Positions 10,747 to 23,470 of a stretch of 64,000 bases of DNA are shown in pieces. The DNA comes from Dermacentor variabilis (lineage: Eukaryota > Arthropoda > Arachnida > Ixodida > Ixodidae). The position numbers and the translations under genes were made by a program. The notes beneath the pieces were generated by a model. That model saw nothing but the letters and a program-made list of their open reading frames with translations. It was not told the DNA's origin and did not search any database. Position 1 is the first letter of the stretch; the number at the start of each line of letters is the position of its first letter. The stretch is from positions 22,251 to 86,250 of the forward strand of contig NW_027460403.1 of assembly GCF_050947875.1 (NCBI RefSeq). Direction: 5' to 3'.

Positions 10747-11880
10747 AGGCATGCAAATGGTGCTTTTGGCAGAACGCGCGCGTGGATTTCTACCAAACGA
10801 CGTGAAAAGCATGCCGATGCTGCTCTTTTTAACATCCGCACATGGATTTGTGCCAAAGCGCGTTATAAGCATGCGCATGCATCTTTTGGTAGACGCGGAC
10901 GCAGTTTTCTGCAAAACCACACGATAGGCATGCAAATGGTGCTTTTGGCAGAACGCGCGCGTGGATTTCTACCAAACGACGTGAAAAGCATGCCGATGCT
11001 GCTCTTTTTAACATCCGCACATGGATTTGTGCCAAAGCGCGTTTTAAGCATGCGCATGCATCTTTTGGTAGACGCGGACGCAGATTTCTGCGAAACCACA
11101 CGATATGCATGCAAATGGTGCTTTTGGCAGAACGCGCGCGTGGATTTCTACCAAACGACGTGAAAAGCATGCCGATGCTGCTCTTTTTAACATCCGCACA
11201 TGGATTTGTGCCAAAGCGCGTTTTAAGCATGCACATGCATCTTTTGGTAGACGCGGACGCAGTTTTCTGCAAAACCACACGATATGCATGCAAATCGTGC
11301 TTTTGGCAGAACGCGCGCGTGGATTTCTACCAAACGACGTGAAAAGCATGCCGATGCTGCTCTTTTTAACATCCGCACATGGATTTGTGCCAAGGCGCGT
11401 TTTAAGCATGCGCATGCATCTTTTGGTAGACGCGGACGCAGTTTTCTGCAAAACCACACGATATGCATGCAAATCGTGCTTTTGGCAGAACGCGCGCGTG
11501 GATTTCTACCAAACGACGTGAAAAGCATGCCGATGCTGCTCTTTTTAACATCCGCACATGGATTTGTGCCAAGGCGCGTTTTAAGCATGCGCATGCATCT
11601 TTTGGTAGACGCGGACGCAGATTTCTGCAAAACCACACGATATGCATGCAAATGGTGCTTTTGGCAGAACGCGCGCGTGGATTTCTACCAAACGACGTGA
11701 AAAGCATGCCCATGCTGCTCTTTTTAGCACCCGCACATGGATTTGTGCGCAAGCGCGTTTTAAGCATGCGCATGCATCTTTTGGTAGACGACGCAGTTTT
11801 CTGCAAAACCACACGATAGGCATGCAAATGGTGCTTTTGGCAGAACGCGCGCGTGGATTTCTACCAAACGACGTGGAAAA
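10747..11880 (+). repeat. Block H, copy 1
   Basis: About six monomers marked by GATTTCTGCGAAACC (11083), repeated AATCGTGC monomers, CCAAGGCGCG (11391 and 11570) and GTGCGCAAGCGCG (11748). One monomer has lost three bases near 11790 (GTAGACGACGCAG). Related runs occur at 27.2-28.5, 50.3-50.8, 51.2-52.6 and 56.4-57.6 kb. Confidence 0.85.
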
Positions 11881-14800
11881 GCATGCCGATGCTGCTCTTT
11901 TTAGCACCCGCACATGGATTTGTGCCAAAACGCGTTTTTAGCATGCACATGCATCTTTTGGTAGACGCGGACGCAGTTTTCTGCAAAACCACACGATATG
12001 CATGCAAATCGTGCTTTTGGCAGAACGCGCGCGTGGATTTCTACCAAACGACGTGAAAAGCATGCCGATGCTGCTCTTTTTAACATCCGCACATGGATTT
12101 GTGCCAAAGCGCGTTTTAAGCATGCGCATGCATCTTTTGGTAGACGCGGACGCAGTTTTCTGCAAAACCACACGATAGGCATGCAAATGGTGCTTTTGGC
12201 AGAACGCGCGCGTGGATTTCTACCAAACGACGTGAAAAGCATGCCGATGCTGCTCTTTTTAACATCCGCACATGGATTTGTGCCAAAGCGCGTTTTAAGC
12301 ATGCGCATGCATCTTTTGGTACACGCGGACGCAGTTTTCTGCAAAACCACACGATAGGCATGCAAATGGTGCTTTTGGCAGAACGCGCGCGTGGATTTCT
12401 ACCAAACGACGTGAAAAGCATGCCGATGCTGCTCTTTTTAACATCCGCCCATGGATTTGTGCCAAAGCGCGTTTTAAGCATGCGCATGCATCTTTTGGTA
12501 GACGCGGACGCAGTTTTCTGCAAAACCACACGATAGGCATGCAAATGGTGCTTTTGGCAGAACGCGCGCGTGGATTTCTACCAAACGACGTGAAAAGCAT
12601 GCCGATGCTGCTCTTTTTAGCACCCGCACATGGATTTGTGCCAAAACGCGTTTTTTAGCATGCACATGAATCTTTTGGTAGACGCGGACGCAGTTTTCTG
12701 CAAAACCACACGATAGGCATGCTAATGGTGCTTTTGGCAGAACGCGCGCGTGGATTTCTACCAAACGACGTGAAAAGCATGCCGATGCTGCTCTTTTTAA
12801 CATCCGCACATGGATTTGTGCCAAAGCGCGTTTTAAGCATGCGCATGCATCTTTTGGTAGACGCGGACGCAGTTTTCTGCAAAACCACACGATAGGCATG
12901 CAAATGGTGCTTTTGGCAGAACGCGCGCGTGGATTTATACCAAACGACATGAAAAGCATGCCGATGCTGCTCTTTTTAGCACCCGCACATGTATTTGTGC
13001 CAAAACGCGTTTTAAGCATGCGCATGCATCTTTTGGTAGACGCGGACGCAGTTTTCTGCAAAACCACACGATATGCATGCAAATGGTGCTTTTGGCAGAA
13101 CGCGCGCGTGGATTTCTACCAAACGACGTGAAAAGCATGCCGATGCTGCTCTTTTTAACATCCGCACATGGATTTGTGCCAAAGCGCGTTTTAAGCATGC
13201 GCATGCATCTTTTGGTAGACGCGGACGCAGTTTTCTGCAAAACCACACGATAGGCATGCAAATGGTGCTTTTGGCAGAACGCGCGCGTGGATTTCTACCA
13301 AACGACGTGAAAAGCATGCCGATGCTGCTCTTTTTAACATCCGCACATGGATTTGTGCCAAAGCGCGTTTTAAGCATGCGCATGCATCTTTTGGTAGACG
13401 CGGACGCAGTTTTCTGCAAAACCACACGATAGGCATGCAAATGGTGCTTTTGGCAGAACGCGCGCGTGGATTTCTACCAAACGACGTGAAAAGCATGCCG
13501 ATGCTGCTCTTTTTAGCACCCGCACATGGATTTGTGCCAAAACGTGTTTTAAGGATGCGCATGCATCTTTTGGTAGACGCGGACGCAGTTTTCTGCAAAA
13601 CCACACGATATGCATGCAAATGGTGCTTTTGGCAGAACGCGCGCGTGGATTTCTACCAAACGACGTGAAAAGCATGCCGATGCTGCTCTTTTTAACATCC
13701 GCACATGGATTTGTGCCAAAGCGCGTTTTAAGCATGCGCATGCATCTTTTGGTAGACGCGGACGCAGTTTTCTGCAAAACCACACGATAGGCATGCAAAT
13801 GGTGCTTTTGGCAGAACGCGCGCGTGGATTTCTACCAAACGACGTGAAAAGCATGCCGATGCTGCTCTTTTTAGCACCCGCACATGGATTTGTGCCAAAA
13901 CGCGTTTTTAGCATGCACATGAATCTTTTGGTAGACGCGGACGCAGTTTTCTGCAAAACCACACGATAGGCATGCTAATGGTGCTTTTGGCAGAACGCGC
14001 GCGTGGATTTCTACCAAACGACGTGAAAAGCATGCCGATGCTGCTCTTTTTAACATCCGCACATGGATTTGTGCCAAAGCGCGTTTTAAGCATGCGCATG
14101 CATCTTTTGGTAGACGCGGACGCAGTTTTCTGCAAAACCACATGATAGGCATGCAAATGGTGCTTTTGGCAGAACGCGCGCGTGGATTTCTACCAAACGA
14201 CGTGAAAAGCATGCCGATGCTGCTCTTTTTAGCACCCGCACATGGATTTGTGCCAAAACGCGTTTTTAGCATGCGCATGCATCTTTTGGTAGGCGCGGAC
14301 GCAGTTTTCTGCAAAACCACACGATATGCATGCAAATGGTGCTTTTGGCACAACGCGCGCGTGGATTTCTACCAAACGACGTGAAAAGCATGCCGACGCT
14401 GCTCTTTTTAGCACCCGCACATGGATTTGTGCCAAAACGCGTTTTAAGCATGCGCATGCATCTTTTGGTAGACGCGGACGCAGTTTTCTGCAAAACCACA
14501 CGATATGCATGCAAATGGTGCTTTTGGCAGAACGCGCGCGTGGATTTCTACCAAACGACGTGAAAAGCATGCCGATGCTGCTCTTTTTAGCACCCGCACA
14601 TGGATTTGTGCCAAAACGCGTTTTTAGCATGCGCATGCATCTTTTGGTAGACGCGGACGCACTTTTCTGCAAAACCACACGATATGCATGCAAATGGTGC
14701 TTTTGGCAGAACGCGCGCGTGGATTTCTACCAAACGACGTGAAAAGCATGCCGATGCTGCTCTTTTTAGCATCCGCACATGGATTTGTGCGAAAGCGCGT

Positions 14801-17800
14801 TTTAAGCATGCGCATGCATATTTTGGTAGACGCGGACGCAGTTTTCTGCAAAACCACACGATAGGCATGCAAATGGTGCTTTTGGCAGAACGCGCGCGTG
14901 GATTTCTACCAAACAACGTGAAAAGCATGCCGATGCTGCTCTTTTTAACATCCGCACATGGATTTGTGCCAAAGCGCGTTTTAAGCATGCGCATGCATCT
15001 TTTGGTAGACGCGGACGCAGTTTTCTGCAAAACAACACGATATGCATGCAAATGGTGCTTTTGGCAGAACGCGCGCGTGGATTTCTACCAAACGACGTGA
15101 AAAGCATGCCGATGCTGCTCTTTTTAACATCCGCACATGGATTTGTGCCAAAGCGCGTTTTAAGCATGCGCATGCATCTTTTGGTAGACGCGGACGCAGT
15201 TTTCTGCAAAACCACACGATAGGCATGCAAATGGTGCTTTTGGCAGAACGCGCGCGTGGATTTCTACCAAACGACGTGAAAAGCATGCCGATGCTGCTCT
15301 TTTTAGCACCCGCACATGGATTTGTGCCAAAACGCGTTTTTAGCATGCACATGCATCTTTTGGTAGACGCGGACGCAGTTTTCTGCAAAACCACACGATA
15401 CGCATGCAAATCGTGCTTTTGGCAGAACGCGCGCGTGGATTTCTACCAAACGACGTGAAAAGCATGCCGATGCTGCTCTTTTTAACATCCGCACATGGAT
15501 TTGTGCCAAAGCACGTTTTAAGCATGCGCATGCATCTTTTGGTAGACGCGGACGCAGATTTCTGCAAAACCACACGATATGCATGCAAATGGTGCTTTTG
15601 GCAGAACGCGCGCGTGGATTTCTACCAAACGACTAGAAAAGCATGCCCATGCTGCTCTTTTTAGCACCCGCACATGGATTTGTGCCAAAACGCGTTTTAA
15701 GCATGCGCATGCATCTTTTGGTAGACGCGGACGCAGTTTTCTGCAAAACCACACGATAGGCAGGCAAATGGTGCTTTTGGCAGAACGCGCGCGTGGATTT
15801 CTACCAAACGACGTGAAAAGCATGCCGATGCTGCTCTTTTTAGCCCCCGCACATGGATTTGTGCCAAAACGCGTTTTAAGCATGCGCATGCATCTTTTGG
15901 TAGACGCGGACGCAGTTTTCTGCAAAACCACACGATATGCATGCAAATCGTGCTTTTGGCAGAACGCGCGCGTGGATTTCTACCAAACGACGTGAAAAGC
16001 ATGCCGATGCTGCTCTTTTTAGCTCCCTTACATGGATTTGTGCCAAAACGCGTTTTAAGCATGCGCATGCATCTTTTGGTAGACGCGGACGCAGTTTTCT
16101 GCAAAACCACACGATATGCATGCAAATGGTGCTTTTGGCAGAACGCGCGCGTGGATTTCTACCAAACGACGTGAAAAGCATGCCGATGCTGCTCTTTTTA
16201 GCACCCGCACATAGATTTGTGCCAAAACGCGTTTTAAGCATGCGCATGCATCTTTTGGTAGACGCGGACGCAGTTTTCTGCAAAACCACACGATAGGCAT
16301 GCAAATGGTGCTTTTGGCAGAACGCGCGCGTGGATTTCTACCAAACGACGTGAAAAGCATGCCGATGCTGCTCTTTTTAGCACCCGCACATGGATTTGTG
16401 CCAAAACGCGTTTTTAGCATGCACATGAATCTTTTGGTAGACGCGGACGCAGTTTTCTGCAAAACCACACGATAGGCATGCTAATGGTGCTTTTGGCAGA
16501 ACGCGCGCGTGGATTTCTACCAAACGACGTGAAAAGCATGCCGATGCTGCTCTTTTTAACATCCGCACATGGATTTGTGCCAAAGCGCGTTTTAAGCATG
16601 CGCATGCATCTTTTGGTAGACGCGGACGCAGTTTTCTGCAAAACCACACGATAGGCATGCAAATGGTGCTTTTGGCAGAACGCGCGCGTGGATTTCTACC
16701 AAACGACGTGAAAAGCATGCCGATGCTGCTCTTTTTAGCACCCGCACATGGATTTGTGCCAAAACGTGTTTTAAGGATGCGCATGCATCTTTTGGTAGAC
16801 GCGGACGCAGTTTTCTGCAAAACCACACGATATGCATGCAAATGGTGCTTTTGGCAGAACGCGTGCGTGGATTTCTACCAAACGACGTGAAAAGCATGCC
16901 GATGCTGCTCTTTTTAACATCCGCACATGGATTTGTGCCAAAGCGCGTTTTAAGCATGCGCATGCATCTTTTGGTAGACGCGGACGCAGTTTTCTGCAAA
17001 ACCACACGATAGGCATGCAAATGGTGCTTTTGGCAGAACGCGTGCGTGGATTTCTACCAAACGACATGAAAAGCATGCCGATGCTGCTCTTTTTAGCACC
17101 CGCACATGTATTTGTGCCAAAACGCGTTTTAAGCATGCGCATGCATCTTTTGGTAGACGCGGACGCAGTTTTCTGCAAAACCACACGATAGGCATGCAAA
17201 TGGTGCTTTTGGCAGAACGCGCGCGTGGATTTCTACCAAACGACGTGAAAAGCATGCCGATGCTGCTCTTTTTAACATCCGCACATGGATTTGTGCCAAA
17301 GCGCGTTTTAAGCATGCGCATGCATCTTTTGGTAGACGCGGACGCAGTTTTCTGCAAAACCACACGATAGGCATGCAAATGGTGCTTTTGGCAGAACGCG
17401 CGCGTGGATTTCTACCAAACGACGTGAAAAGCATGCCGATGCTGCTCTTTTTAACATCCGCCCATGGATTTGTGCCAAAGCGCGTTTTAAGCATGCGCAT
17501 GCATCTTTTGGTAGACGCGGACGCAGTTTTCTGCAAAACCACACGATAGGCATGCAAATGGTGCTTTTGGCAGAACGCGCGCGTGGATTTCTACCAAACG
17601 ACGTGAAAAGCATGCCGATGCTGCTCTTTTTAGCACCCGCACATGGATTTGTGCCAAAACGCGTTTTTAGCATGCACATGAATCTTTTGGTAGACGCGGA
17701 CGCAGTTTTCTGCAAAACCACACGATAGGCATGCTAATGGTGCTTTTGGCAGAACGCGCGCGTGGATTTCTACCAAACGACGTGAAAAGCATGCCGATGC

Positions 17801-18270
17801 TGCTCTTTTTAACATCCGCACATGGATTTGTGCCAAAGCGCGTTTTAAGCATGCGCATGCATCTTTTGGTAGACGCGGACGCAGTTTTCTGCAAAACCAC
17901 ATGATAGGCATGCAAATGGTGCTTTTGGCAGAACGCGCGCGTGGATTTCTACCAAACGACGTGAAAAGCATGCCGATGCTGCTCTTTTTAGCACCCGCAC
18001 ATGGATTTGTGCCAAAACGCGTTTTTAGCATGCGCATGCACCTTTTGGTAGACGCGGACGCAGTTTTCTGCAAAACCACACGATATGCATGCAAATGGTG
18101 CTTTTGGCACAACGCGCGCGTGGATTTCTACCAAACGACGTGAAAAGCATGCCGACGCTGCTCTTTTTAGCACCCGCACATGGATTTGTGCCAAAACGCG
18201 TTTTAAGCATGCGCATGCATCTTTTGGTAGACGCGGACGCAGTTTTCTGCAAAACCACACGATATGCATG
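11881..18270 (+). repeat. Block C, copy 1 (about 36 monomers)
   Basis: This 6.4-kb run is duplicated at about 30.14-36.53 kb with an offset that drifts from 18,260 to 18,255 bp (102 monomers) through a few one-base indels. Shared rare variants in the same order are GGTACACGCGG (12320), CCGCCCATGG (12448), GGATTTATACC (12933), AAGGATGCGC (13551 and 16774), ACATGATAGGC (14140 and 17898), GACTAGAAAAG (15632) and GCTCCCTTACATGG (16022). It also holds internal near-repeats at spacings of 14, 18 and 21 monomers. Confidence 0.92.
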
Positions 18271-20050
18271 CAAATGGTGCTTTTGGCAGAACGCGCGCGT
18301 GGATTTCTACCAAACGACGTGAAAAGCATGCCGATGCTGCTCTTTTTAACATCCGCCCATGGATTTGTGCCAAAGCGCGTTTTAAGCATGCGCATGCATC
18401 TTTTGGTAGACGCGGACGCAGTTTTCTGCAAAACCACACGATAGGCATGCAAATGGTGCTTTTGGCAGAACGCGCGCGTGGATTTCTACCAAACGACGTG
18501 AAAAGCATGCCGATGCTGCACTTTTTAACATCCGCACTTGGATTTGTGCCAAAGCGCGTTTTAAGCATGCGCATGCATCTTTTGGTAGACGCGGACGCAG
18601 TTTTCTGCAAAACCACACGATAGGCATGCAAATGGTGCTTTTGGCAGAACGCGCGCGTGGATTTCTACCAAACAACGTGAAAAGCATGCCGATGCTGCAT
18701 TTTTTAACATCCGCACATGGATTTGTGCCAAAGCGCGTTTTAAGCATGCGCATGCATCTTTTGGTAGACGCGGACGCAGTTTTCTGCAAAACCACACGAT
18801 ATGCATGCAAATGGTGCTTTTGGCAGAACGCGCGCGTGGATTTCTACCAAACGACGTGAAAAGCATGCCGATGCTGCTCTTTTTAACATCCGCACATGGA
18901 TTTGTGCCAAAGCGCGTTTTAAGCATGCGCATGCATCTTTTGGTAGACGCGGACGCAGTTTTCTGCAAAACCACACGATAGGCATGCAAATGGTGCTTTT
19001 GGCAGAACGCGCGCGTGGATTTCTACCAAACGACGTGAAAAGCATGCCGATGCTGCTCTTTTTAGCACCCGCACATGGATTTGTGCCAAAACGCGTTTTT
19101 AGCATGCACATGCATCTTTTGGTAGACGCGGACGCAGTTTTCTGCAAACCACACGATATGCATGCAAATGGTGCTTTTGGCAGAACGCGCGCGTGGATTT
19201 CTACCAAACGACGTGAAAAGCATGCCGATGCTGCTCTTTTTAGCACCCGCACATGGATTTGTGCCAAAACGCGTTTTTAGCATGCGCATGCATCTTTTGG
19301 TAGACGCGGACGCACTTTTCTGCAAAACCACACGATATGCATGCAAATGGTGCTTTTGGCAGAACGCGCGCGTGGATTTCTACCAAACGACGTGAAAAGC
19401 ATGCCGATGCTGCTCTTTTTAGCATCCGCACATGGATTTGTGCGAAAGCGCGTTTTAAGCATGCGCATGCATCTTTTGGTAGACGCGGACGCAGTTTTCT
19501 GCAAAACCACACGATAGGCATGCAAATGGTGCTTTTGGCAGAACGCGCGCGTGGATTTCTACCAAACAACGTGAAAAGCATGCCGATGCTGCTCTTTTTA
19601 GCACCCGCACATGGATTTGTGCCAAAGCGCGTTTTAAGCATGCGCATGCATCTTTTGGTAGACGCGGACGCAGTTTTCTGCAAAACCACACGATAGGCAT
19701 GCAAATGGTGCTTTTGGCAGAACGCGCGCGCGGATTTCTACCAAACGACGTGAAAAGCATGCCGATGCTGCTCTTTTTAGCACCCGCACATGGATTTGTG
19801 CCAAAACGCGTTTTAAGCATGCGCATGCATCTTTTGGTAGACGCGGACGCAGTTTTCTGCAAAACCACACGATAGGCATGCAAATGGTGCTTTTGGCAGA
19901 ACGCGCGCGTGGATTTCTACCAAACGACGTGAAAAGCATGCCGATGCTGCACTTTTTAACATCCGCACTTGGATTTGTGCCAAAGCGCGTTTTAAGCATG
20001 CGCATGCATCTTTTGGTAGACGCGGACGCAGTTTTCTGCAAAACCACACG
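18271..20050 (+). repeat. Monomers between C and E, with a local 8-monomer duplication
   Basis: The CATCCGCACTTGG variant at about 18525-18541 recurs at about 19956-19972. The segment 18.48-19.25 kb matches 19.91-20.68 kb at an offset of 1,431 bp (8 monomers less one base), including a deleted A in TCTGCAAACCACACG (19144 and 20576). No unique sequence. Confidence 0.85.
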
Positions 20051-23000
20051 ATAGGCATGCAAATGGTGCTTTTGGCAGAACGCGCGCGTGGATTTCTACC
20101 AAACAACGTGAAAAGCATGCCGATGCTGCATTTTTTATCATCCGCACATGGATTTGTGCCAAAGCGCGTTTTAAGCATGCGCATGCATCTTTTGGTAGAC
20201 GCGGACGCAGTTTTCTGCAAAACCACACGATATGCATGCAAATGGTGCTTTTGGCAGAACGCGCGCGTGGATTTCTACCAAACGACGTGAAAAGCATGCC
20301 GATGCTGCTCTTTTTAACATCCGCACATGGATTTGTGCCAAAGCGCGTTTTAAGCATGCGCATGCATCTTTTGGTAGACGCGGACGCAGTTTTCTGCAAA
20401 ACCACACGATAGGCATGCAAATGGTGCTTTTGGCAGAACGCGCGCGTGGATTTCTACCAAACGACGTGAAAAGCATGCCGATGCTGCTCTTTTTAGCACC
20501 CGCACATGGATTTGTGCCAAAACGCGTTTTTAGCATGCACATGCATCTTTTGGTAGACGCGGACGCAGTTTTCTGCAAACCACACGATATGCATGCAAAT
20601 GGTGCTTTTGGCAGAACGCGCGCGTGGATTTCTACCAAACGACGTGAAAAGCATGCCGATGCTGCTCTTTTTAGCACCCGCACATGGATTTGTGCCAAAG
20701 CGCGTTTTAAGCATGCGCATGCATCTTTTGGTAGACGCGGACGCAGTTTTCTGCAAAACCACACGATAGGCATGCAAATGGTGCTTTTGGCAGAACGCGC
20801 GCGTGGATTTCTACCAAACGACGTGAAAAGCATGCCGATGCTGCTCTTTTTAACATCCGCACATGGATTTGTGCCAAAGCGCGTTTTAAGCATGCGCATG
20901 CATCTTTTGGTAGACGCGGACGCAGTTTTCTGCAAAACCACACGATAGGCATGCAAATGGTGCTTTTGGCAGAACGCGCGCGTGGATTTCTACCAAACGA
21001 CGTGAAAAGTATGCCGATGCTGCTCTTTTTAGCACCCGCACATGGATTTGTGCCAAAACGCGTTTTTAGCATGCGCATGCATCTTTTGGTAGACGCGGAC
21101 GCAGTTTTCTGCAAAACCACACGATATGCATGCAAATGGTGCTTTTGGCACAACGCGCGCGTGGATTTCTACCAAACGACGTGAAAAGCATGCCGATGCT
21201 GCTCTTTTTAGCACCCGCACATGGATTTGTGCCAAAACGCGTTTTAAGCATGCGCATGCATCTTTTGGTAGACGCGGACGCAGTTTTGTGCAAAACCACA
21301 CGATATGCATGCAAATGGTGCTTTTGGCAGAACGCGCGCGTGGATTTCTACCAAACGACGTGAAAAGCATGCCGATGCTGCTCTTTTTAGCATCCGCACA
21401 TGGATTTGTGCCAAAACGCGTTTTTAGCATGCGCATGCATCTTTTGGTAGACGCGGACGCACTTTTTTGCAAAACCACACGATATGCATGCAAATGGTGC
21501 TTTTGGCAGAACGCGCGCGTGGATTTCTACCAAACGACGTGAAAAGCATGCCGATGCTGCTCTTTTTAGCACACGCACATGGATTTGTGCCAAAACGCAT
21601 TTTTAGCATGCGCATGCATCTTTTGGTAGACGCGGACGCACTTTTCTGCAAAACCACACGATATGCATGCAAATGGTGCTTTTGGCAGAACGCGCGCGTG
21701 GATTTCTACCAAACGACGTGAAAAGCATGCCGATGCTGCTCTTTTTAGCATCCGCACATGGATTTGTGCGAAAGCGCGTTTTAAGCAAGCGCATGCATCT
21801 TTTGGTAGACGCGGACGCAGTTTTCTGCAAAACCACACGATAGGTATGCAAATGGTGCTTTTGGCAGAACGCGCGCGTGGATTTCTACCAAACAACGTGA
21901 AAAGCATGCCGATGCTGCTCTTTTTAACATCCGCACATGGATTTGTGCCAAAGCGCGTTTTTAGCATGCGCATGCATCTTTTGGTAGACGCGGACGCAGT
22001 TTTCTGCAAAACCACACGATATGCATGCAAATGGTGCTTTTGGCAGAACGCGCGCGTGGATTTCTACCAAACGACGTGAAAAGCATGCCGATGCTGCTCT
22101 TTTTAGCACCCGCACATGGATTTGTGCCCAAACGCGTTTTTAGCATGCGCATGCATCTTTTGGTAGACGCGGACGCACTTTTCTGCAAAACCACACGATA
22201 TGCATGCAAATGGTGCTTTTGGCAGAACGCGCGCGTGGATTTCTACCAAACGACGTGAAAAGCATGCCGATGCTGCTCTTTTTAGCACACGCACATGGAT
22301 TTGTGCCAAAACGCATTTTTAGCATGCGCATGCATCTTTTGGTAGACGCGGACGCACTTTTCTGCAAAACCACACGATATGCATGCAAATGGTGCTTTTG
22401 GCAGAACGCGCGCGTGGATTTCTACCAAACGACGTGAAAAGCATGCCGATGCTGCTCTTTTTAGCATCCGCACATGGATTTGTGCGAAAGCGCGTTTTTA
22501 AGCATGCGCATGCATCTTTTGGTAGACGCGGACGCAGTTTTCTGCAAAACCACACGATAGGTATGCAAATGGTGCTTTTGGCAGAACGCGCGCGTGGATT
22601 TCTACCAAACAACGTGAAAAGCATGCCGATGCTGCTCTTTTTAACATCCGCACATGGATTTGTGCCAAAGCGCGTTTTAAGCATGCGCATGCATCTCTTG
22701 GTAGACGCGGACGCAGTTTTCTGCAAAACCACACGATATGCATGCAAATGGTGCTTTTGGCAGAACGCGCGCGTGGATTTCTACCAAACGACGTGAAAAG
22801 CATGCCGATGCTGCTCTTTTTAACATCCGCACATGGATTTGTGCCAAAGCGCGTTTTAAGCATGCGCATGCATCTTTTGGTAGACGCGGACGCAGTTTTC
22901 TGCAAAACCACACGATAGGCATGCAAATGGTGCTTTTGGCAGAACGCGCGCGTGGATTTCTACCAAACGACGTGAAAAGCATGCCGATGCTGCTCTTTTT

Positions 23001-23470
23001 AGCACCCGCACATGGATTTGTGCCAAAACGCGTTTTTAGCATGCACATGCATCTTTTGGTAGACGCGGACGCAGTTTTCTGCAAAACCACACGATATGCA
23101 TGCAAATGGTGCTTTTGGCACAACGCGCGCGGGGATTTCTACCAAACGACGTGAAAAGCATGCCGATGCTGCTCTTTTTAGCACCCGCACATGGATTTGT
23201 GCCAAAACGCGTTTTAAGCATGCGCATGCATATTTTGGTAGACGCGGACGCAGTTTTCTGCAAAACCACACGATATGCATGCAAATGGTGCTTTTGGCAG
23301 AACGCGCGCGTGGATTTCTACCAAACGACGTGAAAAGCATGCCGATGCTGCTCTTTTTAGCACCCGCACATGGATTTGTGACAAAACGCGTTTTTAGCAT
23401 GCGCATGCATCTTTTGGTAGACGCGGACGCAGTTTTCTGCAAAACCCACACGATATGCATGCAAATGGTG
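20051..23470 (+). repeat. Block E, copy 1 (about 19 monomers)
   Basis: The run matches 40.28-43.69 kb at an offset of 20,224 bp (20,222 at the right end). Shared markers are TCTGCAAACCACACG (20576), GAAAAGTATGCC (21007), GTTTTGTGC (21284), GCACACGCAC (21570 and 22286), AAGCAAGCGC (21784), GTGCCCAAACG (22125), ATCTCTTGG (22692) and GTGACAAAACG (23380). A one-base insertion near 22497 is absent from the second copy. Confidence 0.92.
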
